64,000 nt of DNA from Labyrinthula sp. Ha (taxonomy: Eukaryota; Sar; Bigyra; Labyrinthulida; Labyrinthulaceae), in assembly GCA_015227615.1 (NCBI GenBank), contig JAALGZ010000067.1, positions 1 to 64,000 of the forward strand, given 5' to 3'. Positions 23,801 to 36,791 of the stretch are shown piece after piece. Numbering within the stretch: position 1 is the stretch's first letter; each line of letters begins with the position of its first letter. The position numbers and the translations under genes are program-made. The notes under the pieces are model-generated. The model had not been told where the DNA came from. It worked only from the letters and a program-made list of their open reading frames with translations, and did not search any database.

Positions 23801-25046
23801 GAGTCTGGCACAGATGACTCTAAAGCGTGGGATATCTCCTATTCTCCAAATGAGTGCTAATATTGCTGATATTCTGCCTCATTTCAAATTACATTTTACC
23901 AACTCAGATATTGTGCAGTTAGATACGACTGTAGGAAGACATATACTTGCTACTAATCAAAGAGCCACAAGATTTCGTGTTCACCCAGAAGAAGAATTAT
24001 ATGGAGGTCCTTAGGTAATGTCATACTGTCAAGACTATGAAATCTTAGGTATCAACTCAACGAGGTAATGGCTAGTTCTGATTCTTAGATATTAACCAAT
24101 TTCTTTGATGCCTAAGAACCAAAACCTTTAACTTAAAGTACAAATGAATGTCATGCATGACAAAATTTTTGCTAATTAAAAGCTTTAGTTGCACGTATCT
24201 TATTCAGATCTTACTGTTTTTGCTTCAACCGAGTAAATAAGGTTTCATTTTAGCCAAAGTACCTTGCCCTGGATAATGTTTTACTTGCTACTGACTACTC
24301 AGTATTTTTCAGCTAGCAGCCGTCATTTACCCTGGCAATAACTTAAAGAGATCTATCGAAGAGAAATAATGTAAAATGTTGCTCACTTAAAAAAAAATAT
24401 TTTGAAGGCTTGAAGGAAAAGGACACTAGCACTATGATAGAATATTAGCACAGTCCGGCATGGAGCTTCCTTATGTTGCTTTGGTTCTCAACCAACTGTG
24501 AGTTTCTTTCTTTGAGTTACCAAAGTTCATAGAGCTTCCTCATCTAGATAACGTGTTCTTGCCTGCAAACGCACTAGTTTTGGGGAAGAAACAAAATAGT
24601 GTCACAGTTGTATGAACCTTCTACCTTAGTTTCTGTCTTAACCAAGCTTAGTTATTTTTCTTAAACCATTTCCCAGAATAATTTGGTGAAAATTCATAAA
24701 TTTTGACGAAAGGGGATAACTTAGATTATTATTCAGTACATTTTTTTTTTCTAATATTATGTCTTACCCTAAAGATAAACATATGGTCGGACTATGAACA
24801 ACACTATACAGACAAACAATCTATTATTTTTCTTCCCGGACCCGTTTTCTCTTTAAAATATATTCCTTTTGTTTTGCTCTAATTATCCCAATTAAACCAA
24901 ACCGACTTTTTGTTTCGATCTCTGAAATTTAACCGCTAGTTTACGTGTCCAATATTCACTTAACGGCCAATCACAATTGAGTTAAGAGTACAAAAAAACA
25001 ACATTTCTTAATTTGAACCGTACTAGAAGTTGGAACACGAAAAGAC
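20841..25046. other. 4.2-kb stretch without recognisable genes
   Basis: No complete gene. A 66-codon plus-strand frame at 23814-24014 reads somewhat like protein ('DILPHFKLHF', 'TTVGRHILATNQRATRF') and may be a scrap of a mobile element, but I cannot name the family. Part of 20840-21400 may belong to the 3' flank of the MULE. The last 200 bases are the upstream region of the kinase gene. Confidence 0.45.
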
Positions 25047-26427
25047 ATGTTTCGTACTTTGTTAAAGAAAAGGAAAGGTAAGAAAATGACTACAAAACAA
25101 GCTAGGTTAAAAAAAGTTGATGTAGATGCACGGGTACTTGAAATATATGACTTGGGAGATGAACTAGGAGCTGGAAACTTCGCTCAAGTTTTCAAAGCTG
25201 TAAGAAAAACAAATAACTATGAAGTTGCAATAAAAAAACAAGATATGACTAAATTAAGTAGTCCAAGAGTTTTAGAAGCAATTAAAGCTGAAATAGACCT
25301 TTTAGATGAAACTCGAACACATCCTCATGTTGTAACATATCATGAACACTTTGAATCGAGTAATTTTACTTATATTGTTATGGATTATTGTCAAGAAGAC
25401 TTATTTCACTCAATTATTGTACAATCTAATAAACCAGATGGGTTTCTTGAAAATGATGCACGAAATATAACCTATCGGCTTTTAAGTGCACTTAATTATA
25501 TGAATGGAAAGGGAATTGCTCGTATATTTTCCACTTTTTTTTATTTATTTTTTAGATCGGGATATTAAACCAGAAAATGTGTTGGTTAAAGATCCAAATG
25601 ATTTAAGTACAGTCGTCTTAAGTGATTTTGGATTTGCTAAAAAAGTAGAAAATGGAATAGATCCAAACTTAAAAACTATGGATGATACTTTGGGAACCCC
25701 AATTTATATGGCACCTGAAATAGGAGTTGAAGATTTTAATGTAAAATATTTTTTTATTTATAATATTTAGTACAAAGTTGATGTTTGGTCAATGGGAGTT
25801 TTAACATATGTTATGTTATGTGGATATACTCCAAGTGGATTATATTTACAACAACTTAATCCAAGACATAGAGTTTTTCAAGAAGAAAAAAGCAAAGCAG
25901 TTGAAATATTAGTTTCTACAAAAAGAGAAGCTCTTGGTAATATTAATAAAGTTAAAAAAGGAGAATGGGATTTTGTTCCTGAAAATAAATGGGAAGGAAT
26001 AGGTGAAAAAGGAAGAGAATTTATTAAGAATATGCTTTCTGTAGATCCTGCTGAAAGAGATGATTATCAGCAGTTAATGTCTAGATCTTGGTTAGAAGAT
26101 ATTCATCAGCAATTTTTAGAAGATGAAGAAGCAAAATGGGAAAGAATGAGACAACCAGGATTTAATTTTGTTGAAGAGTTTGCTAATAAAATTGATACTG
26201 AACCTATTAGAGAACTTATAGAGAAGAAAAGGTTATTAAAAACTGTTTTAATGAATATGAGTGCTCATGTATTTGAAGAAATTGCTGCAGAAGGAGATGA
26301 TGCAGAATTTGAAGCATATGCTAATGATATGGGAGAAGAACTTGGTATTGCTATGCTTGGTGTAAGTGTTAATGTTATGGCTGATGCTGGAAATTCAGAA
26401 GAATTAAAAGAGTTGAGAAGAATTTAA
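25047..26427 (+). CDS. CAMK-like serine/threonine protein kinase, introns of 34 and 30 nt
   Basis: A 438-residue protein kinase. Exons are 25047-25521, 25556-25740 and 25771-26427. Intron 1 (34 nt) falls inside the His codon of the catalytic loop, so splicing creates 'HRDIKPENV' (H159-D161 onward). Intron 2 (30 nt, GTAAAA..TTTAG) lies between 'EDFN' and 'YKVDVWSMG'. Other motifs are the Gly-rich loop 'LGAGNFAQVF', the ATP-binding Lys K63 ('VAIKK'), DFG at 182-184 and 'YMAPE'. The activation region, the 'GVLTYVMLCGYTP' segment and a long insert before 'FIKNMLSVDPAERDD' fit the CAMK group. The C-terminal 100 residues are acidic and helical with no EF-hand seen, so this is not a canonical CDPK. 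All catalytic residues are present, so it is probably active. The substrate is unknown. Confidence 0.9.
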
Positions 26428-27649
26428 GAGTTTAAGTGTTTCTAAATATAGATGGTTTTTTTGTTTATTTCTTCTAGATGATGGGTGATATAGTTGAAGT
26501 TTTATTGTCATTAATCACCAGATATATAGCTTTTCCTCAAGAGAAAAAATTATGTCTTTCTCGGAAGCTAAATTAGTTCATGTATTTAAATCAAGAAGCA
26601 CAAAAAGGTGCAAATGCTTTCTTATACGGAAGCAATACGTAGTAAAACGAGCTTGGTTACGAAACTTATCAACTTTAATGCATATAGAAAACCCGCTTAG
26701 GAAATAAGTGGAATAGGTTTAAAGCTTCCAACCAGGACCTTTTTCAAGTATAATATATTCAAGATTGCGTAAGAGCACGAAATAACGAAAGCTTCAGCGG
26801 TTGATTCTATTCGAGGAGTTCACAATTCTAATTCCGTGAAGTATAGTAGGTAAATAATACATATTTCATATAAATATGAAGATTCTCGTCTTACAAGGTG
26901 AAGCTTGGCTCAATATTTTACTCTAGTTCTCTTCCTCATTTAATATATCTCCTATTTCTGAGCTTGAGATGACCGTGGAATTTTTCTTATTCATACAAAG
27001 TTTAAACGTTCTCGTTGGAGGCATTCTGCATTCATATAAAATAATTGAGACCAATAAAAACACAAGTTGAAAATTTCTTTGCTATTACCGGATAGGATTT
27101 TGTTATTTCCTTTCTATACTAAAGATATTCAATACATATTATGCTTTGTTGTAGTTCCTTTAAACAAGGGATCTTCTTGTGTTCTATTAGGAATGACAGA
27201 TCTTAGTCTAAAGTACATCCTTCTAAACGCTAGAATAATAACACGTCAACAAGATTAATATTTCTTCTTATGCAGTTAACATCATGAGCTAGAAATGACA
27301 TGCAAATGTAGAATCTTAATAGTTGTAAGGCAACATTTGATCATTAAATGAGTCGTTGTTTTCTTATGTTCCCTTAACATTATCTAATCACAGAAACAGT
27401 TAAAAAATGGTGATCAACTTAGTGTTATCCAGGAAATGTGAAAAGGATTCCTCATTCACTAGACTGTACCTAATCTGTATATACCTATGATATTTGAACC
27501 TCATTTTGAGAATATTCTTATTTCAAATTTCAAGCCGTACGGCATTAACTTTTGTTTGATCAAAATCTATCAATTGACTGATAATTAATTATCTTTTTTT
27601 TTTATATAAGAAGAAAAATGTTTATAACAGCAGTTGTTCTTTGGTAGTG
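26428..27649. other. intergenic between kinase and copia remnant
   Basis: No gene seen. The right part may include the 3' end of the minus-strand copia element, but no 3' LTR or reverse transcriptase was recognised here. Confidence 0.4.
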
Positions 27650-30072
27650 TCAATTGAAATCTATACTGCTTGGATATGAGTACTTACTATTCCTTTCTGA
27701 GATAGCTGAGGCAGAGTGAAAACTATAAACTATTCTTGTTATTAATAGAAGGTATCTTGTGCTAATCATATCAATGCCAATGATGTCGCAATACAGTTTT
27801 TCTCCGCTCGCAACTGCAACAAAACTAGAGGAATCCTTCTTTGAAATTTTTTTCTTGTATGGATTAGCTCTAACTTGCGACTCTCCATATACAGTGCACG
27901 GGTTTGTATCGAACTTGTAAATTATTCTACTTAGATTGTTTCCTGAAACGTGACCAAGTCCGTAATGTTGAATCAAACTTTCAGCACTTTTTGCATACAG
28001 AACATTTACTGGAATCTTTTTGTCATTAGGTTTGTGATGTCTACAGTGAAAATAAAGCAATTTTCATCAGCCTGTACATTGAGTACCTTTACTTTATTTA
28101 ATCTAATCTCACATAGGTTTTGTAGAAATATTGCTGTAAATCCTTGTGTGCTAAGTTCTCCAATTGACAAGACAGTTCCAGAAACGTTTGGGCAATATAA
28201 AACTTCAGGAAATTTCATAACTGTATTGTTTAGAAGTGTCACTTTTTGGATATCATACAACGAAACATGAACCATCTTTCCAAACGCGTTAGTGACTGCT
28301 ATAGTAGTTCCTTGCCTTGTATTCTATAGTAAGGAATTTAAACCAGTTATGTGTTTTCCAGCTCCAGAGTTCAAGAGTATCCTTAAACACGAAGTTGAAA
28401 GAGAATATGAAAAAGTATCTTCACTCGTAGTAGCAAAATAACAAATGGAGCTTGGAGCTGCATCTTTAATAGAAATTGAAGATATGGAAGTATATCCAAG
28501 AGCACCTAACGAGACTTCCTCGACTTCAGATGTATCCTCTTCGCTTTCTTCTTCGCCCTCTTCCTCTTCTTGTGAACATTCAGAAGTAAAAAAATTCGCC
28601 CGCTATTTTCTTCCTCGGCTATAGCAGCTGCAAGAACAGCTAAAGAAACTTTCTTTTGGATTTGCATTCTCTTGCCAAATGGCCTTTTGCTCTACATAAA
28701 CCACAACGTCTTTCTGTCGTAGGGCACTTAGCAGCTTTATCACCAAAACCGCTTCAAACACTGCACCTCGTTTCCTTCGTTGCTAGTAAGTTCATTTTAG
28801 TACTCTTGGCTCTCTTAAACTTCTTTGACGAACTTTTCAACTACCTTCCTTCATTTCTCTTAGTGTTTGGCTTCGAGAGCTTCGAGAGCTTTTAAACCTC
28901 TTCGGACTTGAGTTTGTAGTCTTTGTGATATTGTTGAATGAAAAATCTCGGTCATTGATGTCTTGACAGTACCTAAGCAGTTGATCAACATCAGTCTTAG
29001 GACGTATTTGATATTCATATACTCTGTTTTGCATTGGTATTTTTCTGAGAAGAATTCTTTCTATTGATGGGTCGTCTCTTTTACCTCCAATGCTGGTGAA
29101 CTTTGTTAACAACTTGTTAAACTTTTTGATATATTTGTTCATTTCTTTACACCTAAGCCCTTCCATTTTTGATAAAAGAGTGAAACTTTCTAACTCTATA
29201 TCTTCAACATGAAGTTCTTTAATTTTCTGATAAGCTCCCATCACACCAGAGGACGAATCACCCAGGTGATTTTTTTCGTTCGTCAAACTACCTCTTAGTA
29301 TTGACGTCACTTTCGAACAGCTCTGGTGATGTTCTATTCTTGTGTTATCGCATTTTTCTATAATGGTGTACAAAGTTACGAGACCCTTTCTTTCTTCCTC
29401 CTCTTATTCTGTAATCGCCACTATAAGAGAGCGCGACAAGGAAGCCTTAAATAAATCACAAGGAATGTCCGACGATGCTCTGTCACTTAACCGCACTTTA
29501 TCCATTTGAATGAGCGTATGAAGTGCATGTTTAGCTAAACCTTGCAAAAGTTGAAAAAACCGGGTCATTTTTAAAACATTCTGTAGTTCTTACTTTATTT
29601 GTGTGATTTTCTCCTCTGCTTTTGTATCTGCACCTATGTGCATCACGAATTGGCTGGGAGGTGAAGCCTCATAGAGCATCAAGTAGACCAAACTTTTTCC
29701 ATTCAAATAAGTCAGTATTTCTCTCTCCCAGTCACGAAAGTTTACCTTTCCACGAAGCAATGGTATGTTTCCCTTTAGTTTATTCTTATTGTCTTTACCC
29801 ATGTCTGTTTAGATGAAACCTAATGCCGTAGCTCCAATTGTCTCAAAGAAGTGTTCAATTTCCTTGTCAGATGACCACTGCTCTTGCTAGACTCCGTTTC
29901 TCTGTTCGGTAATCTCTAAGTTTACACAGAAATACCACTCAGAAAAATAATGGAGGCTCTTAACCTGTAAAAGAATAAAAGGTGAACACAATGTGAAACG
30001 TGGACTTAGTTCTTTATCTCTTGTTTTTTTTACTAACCAATAGCTTATGATACACACAACTTAACTGTAACA
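27650..30072 (-). mobile_element. Ty1/copia LTR retrotransposon, 5' half, broken
   Basis: A fossil element on the minus strand. From its 5' end, reading right to left, it shows: a candidate LTR start 'TGTTACAGTTAAG' near 30072; a gag with the copia-type N-terminus (29590-29802); the UBN2-like core (28837-29373); a CCHC zinc knuckle of the form CxxCxxxGHxxxxC near 28660-28720; an acidic linker; a retropepsin-like protease region near 28360; and the GAG-pre-integrase segment with 'GLGHVSGNNLSRI' at about 27930-27970. It ends near the start of integrase. No reverse transcriptase, RNase H or 3' LTR was found, so it is truncated as well as broken by several changes. It appears of moderate age, since the domains remain easy to read. 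Confidence 0.75.
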
Positions 30073-31896
30073 GACTGTTGCTTTGAAATAGGCCGAGGGG
30101 TGTAGAACGGAAAAACCAGTATAATCTATTATAATACCTGCCTCCAGAAACGTGCCATCAGGTTTTGTAAGGGAAAGTGCTCTATTTTCTAGAACTGCAG
30201 TTCATTTCCAAGAAGTAAGGACTCCGTGCACTTGCGGCACAGATGAGCTGTTTTGTTAGAGTACAGTGAATAAAGAGTAATAAAGAAAACTACGTATTTT
30301 CTTAGATTCTAATATATTTTATTTTCTATTCGGCTTTTATAGTCTTTGTTAAAATCTTTTAATGACTAGGGCCCGTAATAAACTTGTGTTCTCCTGAACG
30401 TTTCACTTAAGGACTAATTTTTTAATGACAACTTCAATTTTAACGGTTATATTATATTGCACACTGTTACAATGCCTAAATAAGACAACTGCTATATCAA
30501 CTGCAGAACACTTCTTCGTAAATTTTCTCCTTACATTCAATTGACTTTTCTTATCTTTGTTGCATCGTTTTTTTAGAATTTCGTAGTTCTGTTTATTTTT
30601 TAGCTTGATCAACAACATGTAGAGACTAGAGTAGAGTATAATGGATTTCTTTAAAATACTAGAAATATTTCATAATTCAAATCATAATTGGGGGTTCAAA
30701 CTCATTCTTATGAACAATCTCAATAGTACTGTTTTTTTTTGTATTATCGTAATACATCGTGTCAGTTAAGAGGCAATCTGGCACTATGGTAAAATTTTTC
30801 GCGGCCAATACTTCATATACATAAACACTGGACAAAAAATTACTGCACATAAATATTTTTGGTCAAGTTGACTACTGATGCAGACTGCTGAAGAAAAATA
30901 TTCCCATCAGACAAACAACCGTATCGTGCTTATTTAAATTAGTTGGAATATAAGTAAATTAGAAAACCTTATTAAATCTAAGTTTCATATTATTTTCAAT
31001 CTAATTATGATCAATAAATCCCATAAAGATTTCAAATCTAATCATAAATTGCAAAATTAAAATAATTCTATCATCAATCATGTGTCACTATACGAGAATT
31101 TTCCCAAAAGCTTCTCCATTTGAAACAATGTCGTATCCAAAACGTATGAATATAGAGGAAAGAAAGTTAAAACTTATATTTATACGTTTATTCATATTTT
31201 GTTTCATTGATTAGATGATAAAGGTGTTGGATATGTTTTTTATCATTTCTTAAATTGTTATTGACAAGTTTTATCCAAACCTTCTTGGATCATGTATTTT
31301 GTTTTTCTTTTCAAACCTTGGGTTTTATGTTTTGTAAAGATTTAAAGAACTTTATTATTATTTTGAATAATGTTTCAAAATATTGCATTCACAATATTAA
31401 AGAAAAAATATATATAACTTGAATCGGATTATGGAAACAGAGGAGAATTTTCCTAAATTTTAGTTGAAAATTAACATGGTCGGTCAAGAGAATTATTATT
31501 ATTTTATTACACTAAAAGCTAAAAATATTATATCTATAAATAATGTTTTTTTATTTATATAAGTTTTAAATACATAATTTGTTTAAAAGGAGTTTTAGAA
31601 AAAGTTATCTTTAGGATTTACACTAGGAAAAATACAAATAATAAATCTTCTCTGATCTCGTATAATAGTATGAGAAATACTATAATAATAATCATTGCTG
31701 CTTACTAGAAATATACCAAAGCTTAAAAGAATATAGAGTTTCATTTATTCTTCTCTTAATTATTTTACCAAATAAGTCTTTGAGAATAAAGAATAAGGTT
31801 ATTGTTTTACCATAGACATAATTTTGTTAAACATTAGTCTTAAATATGATAAGAAGATATTCACATAATAACTATTTAAAACTTAATAAAATATAT
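30073..31896. other. AT-rich intergenic
   Basis: No gene, RNA or element recognised. The sequence from about 30950 on is extremely A/T rich and low in complexity, like the immediate 3' flank of other host genes here. Confidence 0.45.
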
Positions 31897-32649
31897 TTAT
31901 AATATTGAACAAGTTTTATTTTTATTATACGTTCTTGAATATAATTCACCAGCAACTCTATTAAAAACTTCTCTCACAGTATTTATATTATTTACTGTAC
32001 AAGTCATTTCACAAATTCCATTATATTCAGAAATAATACGATTAGCCTTTTCTCTCATAAATCTTTTATTATCAACATTTAGTTCAAGATCAGAATTATT
32101 TCCAACTAATACAAGAGGAAAATATTTTTCTTTTGAAACTGAAATATCAAGAAATTGTTTTCTTGATATTTCAGGAATCCAAAAGTTTTTAATATTTTCT
32201 AATGTAGAAATATTATTCATACTATAACAACAAATAAAGGCTAAAAAATGTATATTTATAAAATATTATTACCAGAAACTTGATAATAACATAATTGGCG
32301 AATGGCAGCAAATGAAGGAATACCTGAAAGAATAGATAAATATGAAAATATACCAGTTGTATCCCTAAGATCTAGACAAAGATTGCATTTATTCCCTAGT
32401 TTTATTTGCACCAAAAAGTTATTTCCTGCTATTTTTTCAACAAAATTATTATAATTTCCAGCTTCGAAGTTTTCTTGGTTATTGCCTTCACTAAAGCGTT
32501 CATGATTACAATAGGCTTGAAGAATACATGTCTAACTTAAAATAAAAAATTGAATATACTTTTCCAACCCCTGAATCACCTAAATATTAAATTTAAACTT
32601 AATTTTTACCTACTAATACCAGCGTTAAGTTTATATCTTCGTTGTTCAT
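31897..32649 (-). CDS. divergent Ras-like small GTPase with CAAX box, three mini-introns
   Basis: A 220-residue GTPase in four exons: 32610-32649, 32560-32579, 32273-32531 and 31897-32240. Introns are 30, 28 and 32 nt, all GTA..AG. Splicing gives a perfect P-loop, 'VGDSGVGKT' at about residues 13-21, split over the first three exons; exon 2 is only 20 nt. The switch II motif is 'DLRDTTG' (Ras DxAG, here DTTG). The core strand reads 'FICCYS', as in Ras proteins. The guanine-specificity motif is 'GNNSD' where 'GNKxD' is usual, and an SAK-like motif is not clear. The protein ends in CSIL, a CAAX box that favours geranylgeranylation, so it should be membrane-anchored. There is an unusual Asn-rich segment in place of switch I. 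It belongs to the Ras superfamily but not clearly to Ras, Rho or Rab. The exact sum of exons (663 nt) supports the model. Confidence 0.82.
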
Positions 32650-35600
32650 TATGAACAAATATGAAACTATAATTTCATGCAAGTTATATTTTGGGGAAAT
32701 TCTTAAAAGAAGACAAGATTGATGAAGATATATTTTATCTGAAAGCGAAATAAAAATATATGGTTAATAAAATTAAATTTAATAATTAATTTAGTATGAT
32801 ATAATAAAAAAACTAAACAAAATATAGAATTTATTGGTTTTTCATTTCAAATTAAAAAAATAATAATTAATCAAAAGTTCATTTGCTTTTCTGTTTTTCA
32901 AACAATAGCAAAAAAAATGAGAGACCAAAAAAATCTTTTTACTATGATTTTGAGGAATAAGAAGAAATTAAAAAAATATTACATAGCTAAAATACTGTTG
33001 CACTAAGATTTATGTTAGCATTACCTAGATCAAAATGAATGACAGCTTGCTATCTTTCTCAATATTGGCAATGTAGAGCTTTAACAGAGATACCTAATGA
33101 GCACCATTATTTTCATTTTTAAACTTTAATTAGATATTTTTTGGAACAAAGTTGAGGCTAGGAGAAGAGGATAATTAATTGCTCTATCATGTGTTATATT
33201 TCTTGTTATAGCACGAAAACTAATGGATATAATACGAAGTAAACAATTCCATTAACAAGAATAATATTATATATTGCACGATCTCTTTAAAATTCACTCA
33301 GGTTAAATCATATCTTCATATTTATCATTCAGCACTATTTGAAACCAAACTATTAATTAACTAGGAAATAAGTATAAAAAACATAATCTTATTATTCTGT
33401 CGCATTGGTTATAGGCTTACTTATATATCTATAGAACTAGTACATTAAGATTATGATATGAAAACTTTAATAAACCAAAATTTGTTATTTTAGAAACATA
33501 TAACAACTTCTACATAATCTTGACTGATGCATTTATTCATAATAAATCTTTTGGATTATCTGTAACGCCAAATAACAACCAAATTGAGAATAGAGATGTT
33601 ACTTCCGATGGATTTATTGCAGACGCAGGCTAACACCAAGATATAACTTAACTTAAAAGAATTTAATTGCACTTATTGCAAAGGACATATTCATTTTCAT
33701 TTTTTCCTTGACTGCTTGTAAATATATTTAATTGGTAATATATGTGGGAGCCTTGGATACTAGGAAAATGAAGCGACACAGCTCTTAGAAAATAAGGTTG
33801 AATAGCTAATGTCATTTAATGTTAATTGAATGTTAAAAATAATATATGTCTAACAAAAAAAGTGAACAAAATATATGAGATGAATCTTTTGGTGTTGCTA
33901 TAAATATTGTAAAAATTGTCACAAAATTTCTAAGGCAAGAGAATGAGATAGTGTAACTTAGATGTTTAAGGCTTGGAGATAAAGTTGATATATTTAAAAT
34001 AGGCGAAAAAAAAATGTTTTTTAACTTAATTACTTTATTCTTCCCAGTCGAATAAGATTTGATAAAGTTGGAATTACCGATTTTATTATTCGCTAAAAGT
34101 TGTGCAGGATATACTCAAAGATTGTAGGGAATAACAGGCATATATATGTACACTTTTAGAACACAACTGAAAAACCAAAAGTTAAAGTAAATGCATAAAA
34201 AATTCTGCTGGTAGAAATAATTTTATGTTTGAAACCTTATATTTGATAGATAAATGAGCGAGGTGTTCAAATGCTCCTAATTTAGTTTCATAATCTAACT
34301 AAATGTTTAACGGTTAAGGCAAAATAGAAAGAGCAAACATTGTTTACAAAAAAATAAATATTATTCCACTTTAGTTTATTGAATGAAGAGAATATATTAT
34401 ATTTGGTAGCTTCGCCTGGCTTCTACATCTAGTTTCACCGTGAGAACTTACCAAAAATTCCAACAACATGAGAGCTTTCTTAGAGGTTTCTCTGTAAGGA
34501 ATGGGATAACAATGAAACAATGTGCTAATATGTACTTAGTAATGATACCAAGTAACAAAAAGCCTAAGGCTTATCTTTTATTCTTGACTTCTAATATTGA
34601 TGGAAAGACAGTGCTGCAAACAGAGAAAGCAAAGCATATCAAAATGGAAATGGATACAAAGAACTTGTTTCATACTTAAATTTCTAACATCATAGATAAT
34701 AACCAACATTTTGGTATTGAAGTTACTCGACAAATAAAATAAAACTGAAGAACAAATAAATTATTCCCAGATTTAGAACCCATTACCCTTATTTAGCAAT
34801 AAATTGACTCAAAACAACGTTCACTCCATTGAGAATATCCAAGCAAAGGCTACACAATCGGATCAACGTCACTGTATTCGACAATTTCAAAATACTGAAA
34901 CAGAATGGACCAACCGAACGTTTGTACAACTTATTTCATATAGGTCTAAATCATTTTTAAAATTAGGATTTGGAAATTTTTGCAGTTGTAAAAGTAAATA
35001 GTGCTCAATTATTTAATTACAAAATCCTACTCAATGGATTTGAAAATTTTTATTAGGTTCAACCTATTCAAGACTAAGAACTACTTTTTATTAACTCTCT
35101 ATTTTTTTGCACTCAACAGCTCATGGTTTTTATAATTTAAAAAAATATGTTGCCTAATGATATCTCTATTATAGCATAATTTTAGAGCTGATTTAGTACT
35201 TTGCGCTCTTTTCAATGTATTTTAAGACATTATAACCAGATCTCTCTTAAGAAACCAACTATTCGAGACACTTTAAGTTTATATTTCTCTTTTGGCTCTT
35301 GCCGGTTTTAAGACTTATCAAATATTAATAGTTTAGATCATATTCTAAATGACTGGATACCTAAAATAAAATAATTTGATCAACTTTAACTTGGATTTGC
35401 AAGATTTGAACATTTGGTTTAAATTTTAGTAGGAAATAAAGCTGAGAAGCAAAATGAAATAGATAACACAAGGTCTATGAGAGATAAAACAAGAAGAGTT
35501 ATTTCTGTTAATAATTAATTACACGAGATAGAGCGTTGCGAAAAAACAGGAGTTAGCATTAAAAAAGTTTTTAATAAGATATTTTTGAATAATGCAAGAT

Positions 35601-36791
35601 AAAATAAGCAGAGAGTACATCATCCTGTGGCTCAATACTATGACACCTCGTTCATTTATTTATTTTGAGAATATTTCCCTTTTTCTTTTTTTTTGTTAAT
35701 AATCTTTGACAATATATTATAGATAGAGTTTCAAAACCTTAGATTCGAGTCACATGACTTAACGTTCAGACAAATTACTATTCAATTCAAACAGGAATAC
35801 GTTTCATATGGAGTTAATGAGCTATGTTTGACCTACTTCCACCCCGTTTATATTTCTATTGTATTTCGTCCACTCAATTTTGACTCCTTTCTTCTTATTT
35901 ATATTATCTGGAGGTAAAAAAGATTTATTACGTGTTGAAAACAAGATGCACTTGCTAAAGGAAGCATCTGTACATGTTCAGTTTTACCCAAAACAAGAAC
36001 TTGTCTTTATTGTACTATTAACTATTAGTTCTCTATTAGCTTTTCCTTAGCCTTTAATCCAAGCAAAACTAATAACTAGCATTACACAAATACAACGTAT
36101 GCCATGAAAGAGGGAGTAATTTAGTACAATATTACTTTTTTATCGTTATATAAAAAGCATAACCAAACCTTATTTTTTGGAGAAGCCTGTTGTAAATATT
36201 TGAAAACAAATATTCTTATAGCGTATTTTGGATAAAATGCTAGTTATCACTATTCTTTGCTATGTTTTCTGGAAAAACTAACACTAGATTAAACAGTTAT
36301 TCCAAAATTGGGTTCATGTACTAATTCTTAGCAACTATACCTCAATATCCAAAATGAACAAAAAAGGTTGTCTTGTAGGAATAACTAAGAAAAATCAAAT
36401 CCATATAAAGTAGTGTGCTCTCTTTATATCCCTGAAACTAAAGCAAACACCTTTGTCAGTGTATAAGTTTGGTTGGATTAGAACGTCTCTCTTCTGTTTA
36501 ATTCATCTCAAGATTTCTGTATTCTGTTCAAACATAAGTAAGAAAACCTTTATTCTTTCTATAGAAAAAATAAATTATAATATAATAATCATATTTTTCC
36601 TTAAATATTGAATTTTTTTCTTAATGAATACTCTTAAAAAATATAGTATCAAATATTTGATATAAATTCGTATTAGTATCGTATTTGTTAACTCAACTCA
36701 TCCAAAAAGCAGATAACTCAAAATTTGCCCAAAATATCGGAAAAACCAATCAAACAAAAAGCAAAACAAAAAAGTATCCATTTCAGCGATA
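32650..36791. other. 4.1-kb intergenic stretch with transposon scraps
   Basis: No host gene. It contains the probable piggyBac-like fragment listed separately, and a short protein-like frame near 33520-33630 of unknown origin. The last 400 bases are the A/T-rich upstream region of malate dehydrogenase. Confidence 0.45.
34440..34739 (+). pseudogene. probable piggyBac-like transposase fragment
   Basis: One frame of 100 codons, broken by a TAA at 34677. It reads in the order of the C-terminal half of piggyBac-type transposases: 'ESFLRGFSVRNG' (compare LKRGE..), 'NKKPKAYLLFLTSN' (compare the strand ending LLST), then after the stop 'IIDNNQHFGIEVTRQI' (compare IDYNKYMGGVDLSDQ). Each match is weak, but the order and spacing agree. 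No ATG, terminal TTAA or inverted repeat was recognised. It is a decayed DNA-transposon scrap; the family assignment is tentative. Confidence 0.35.
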
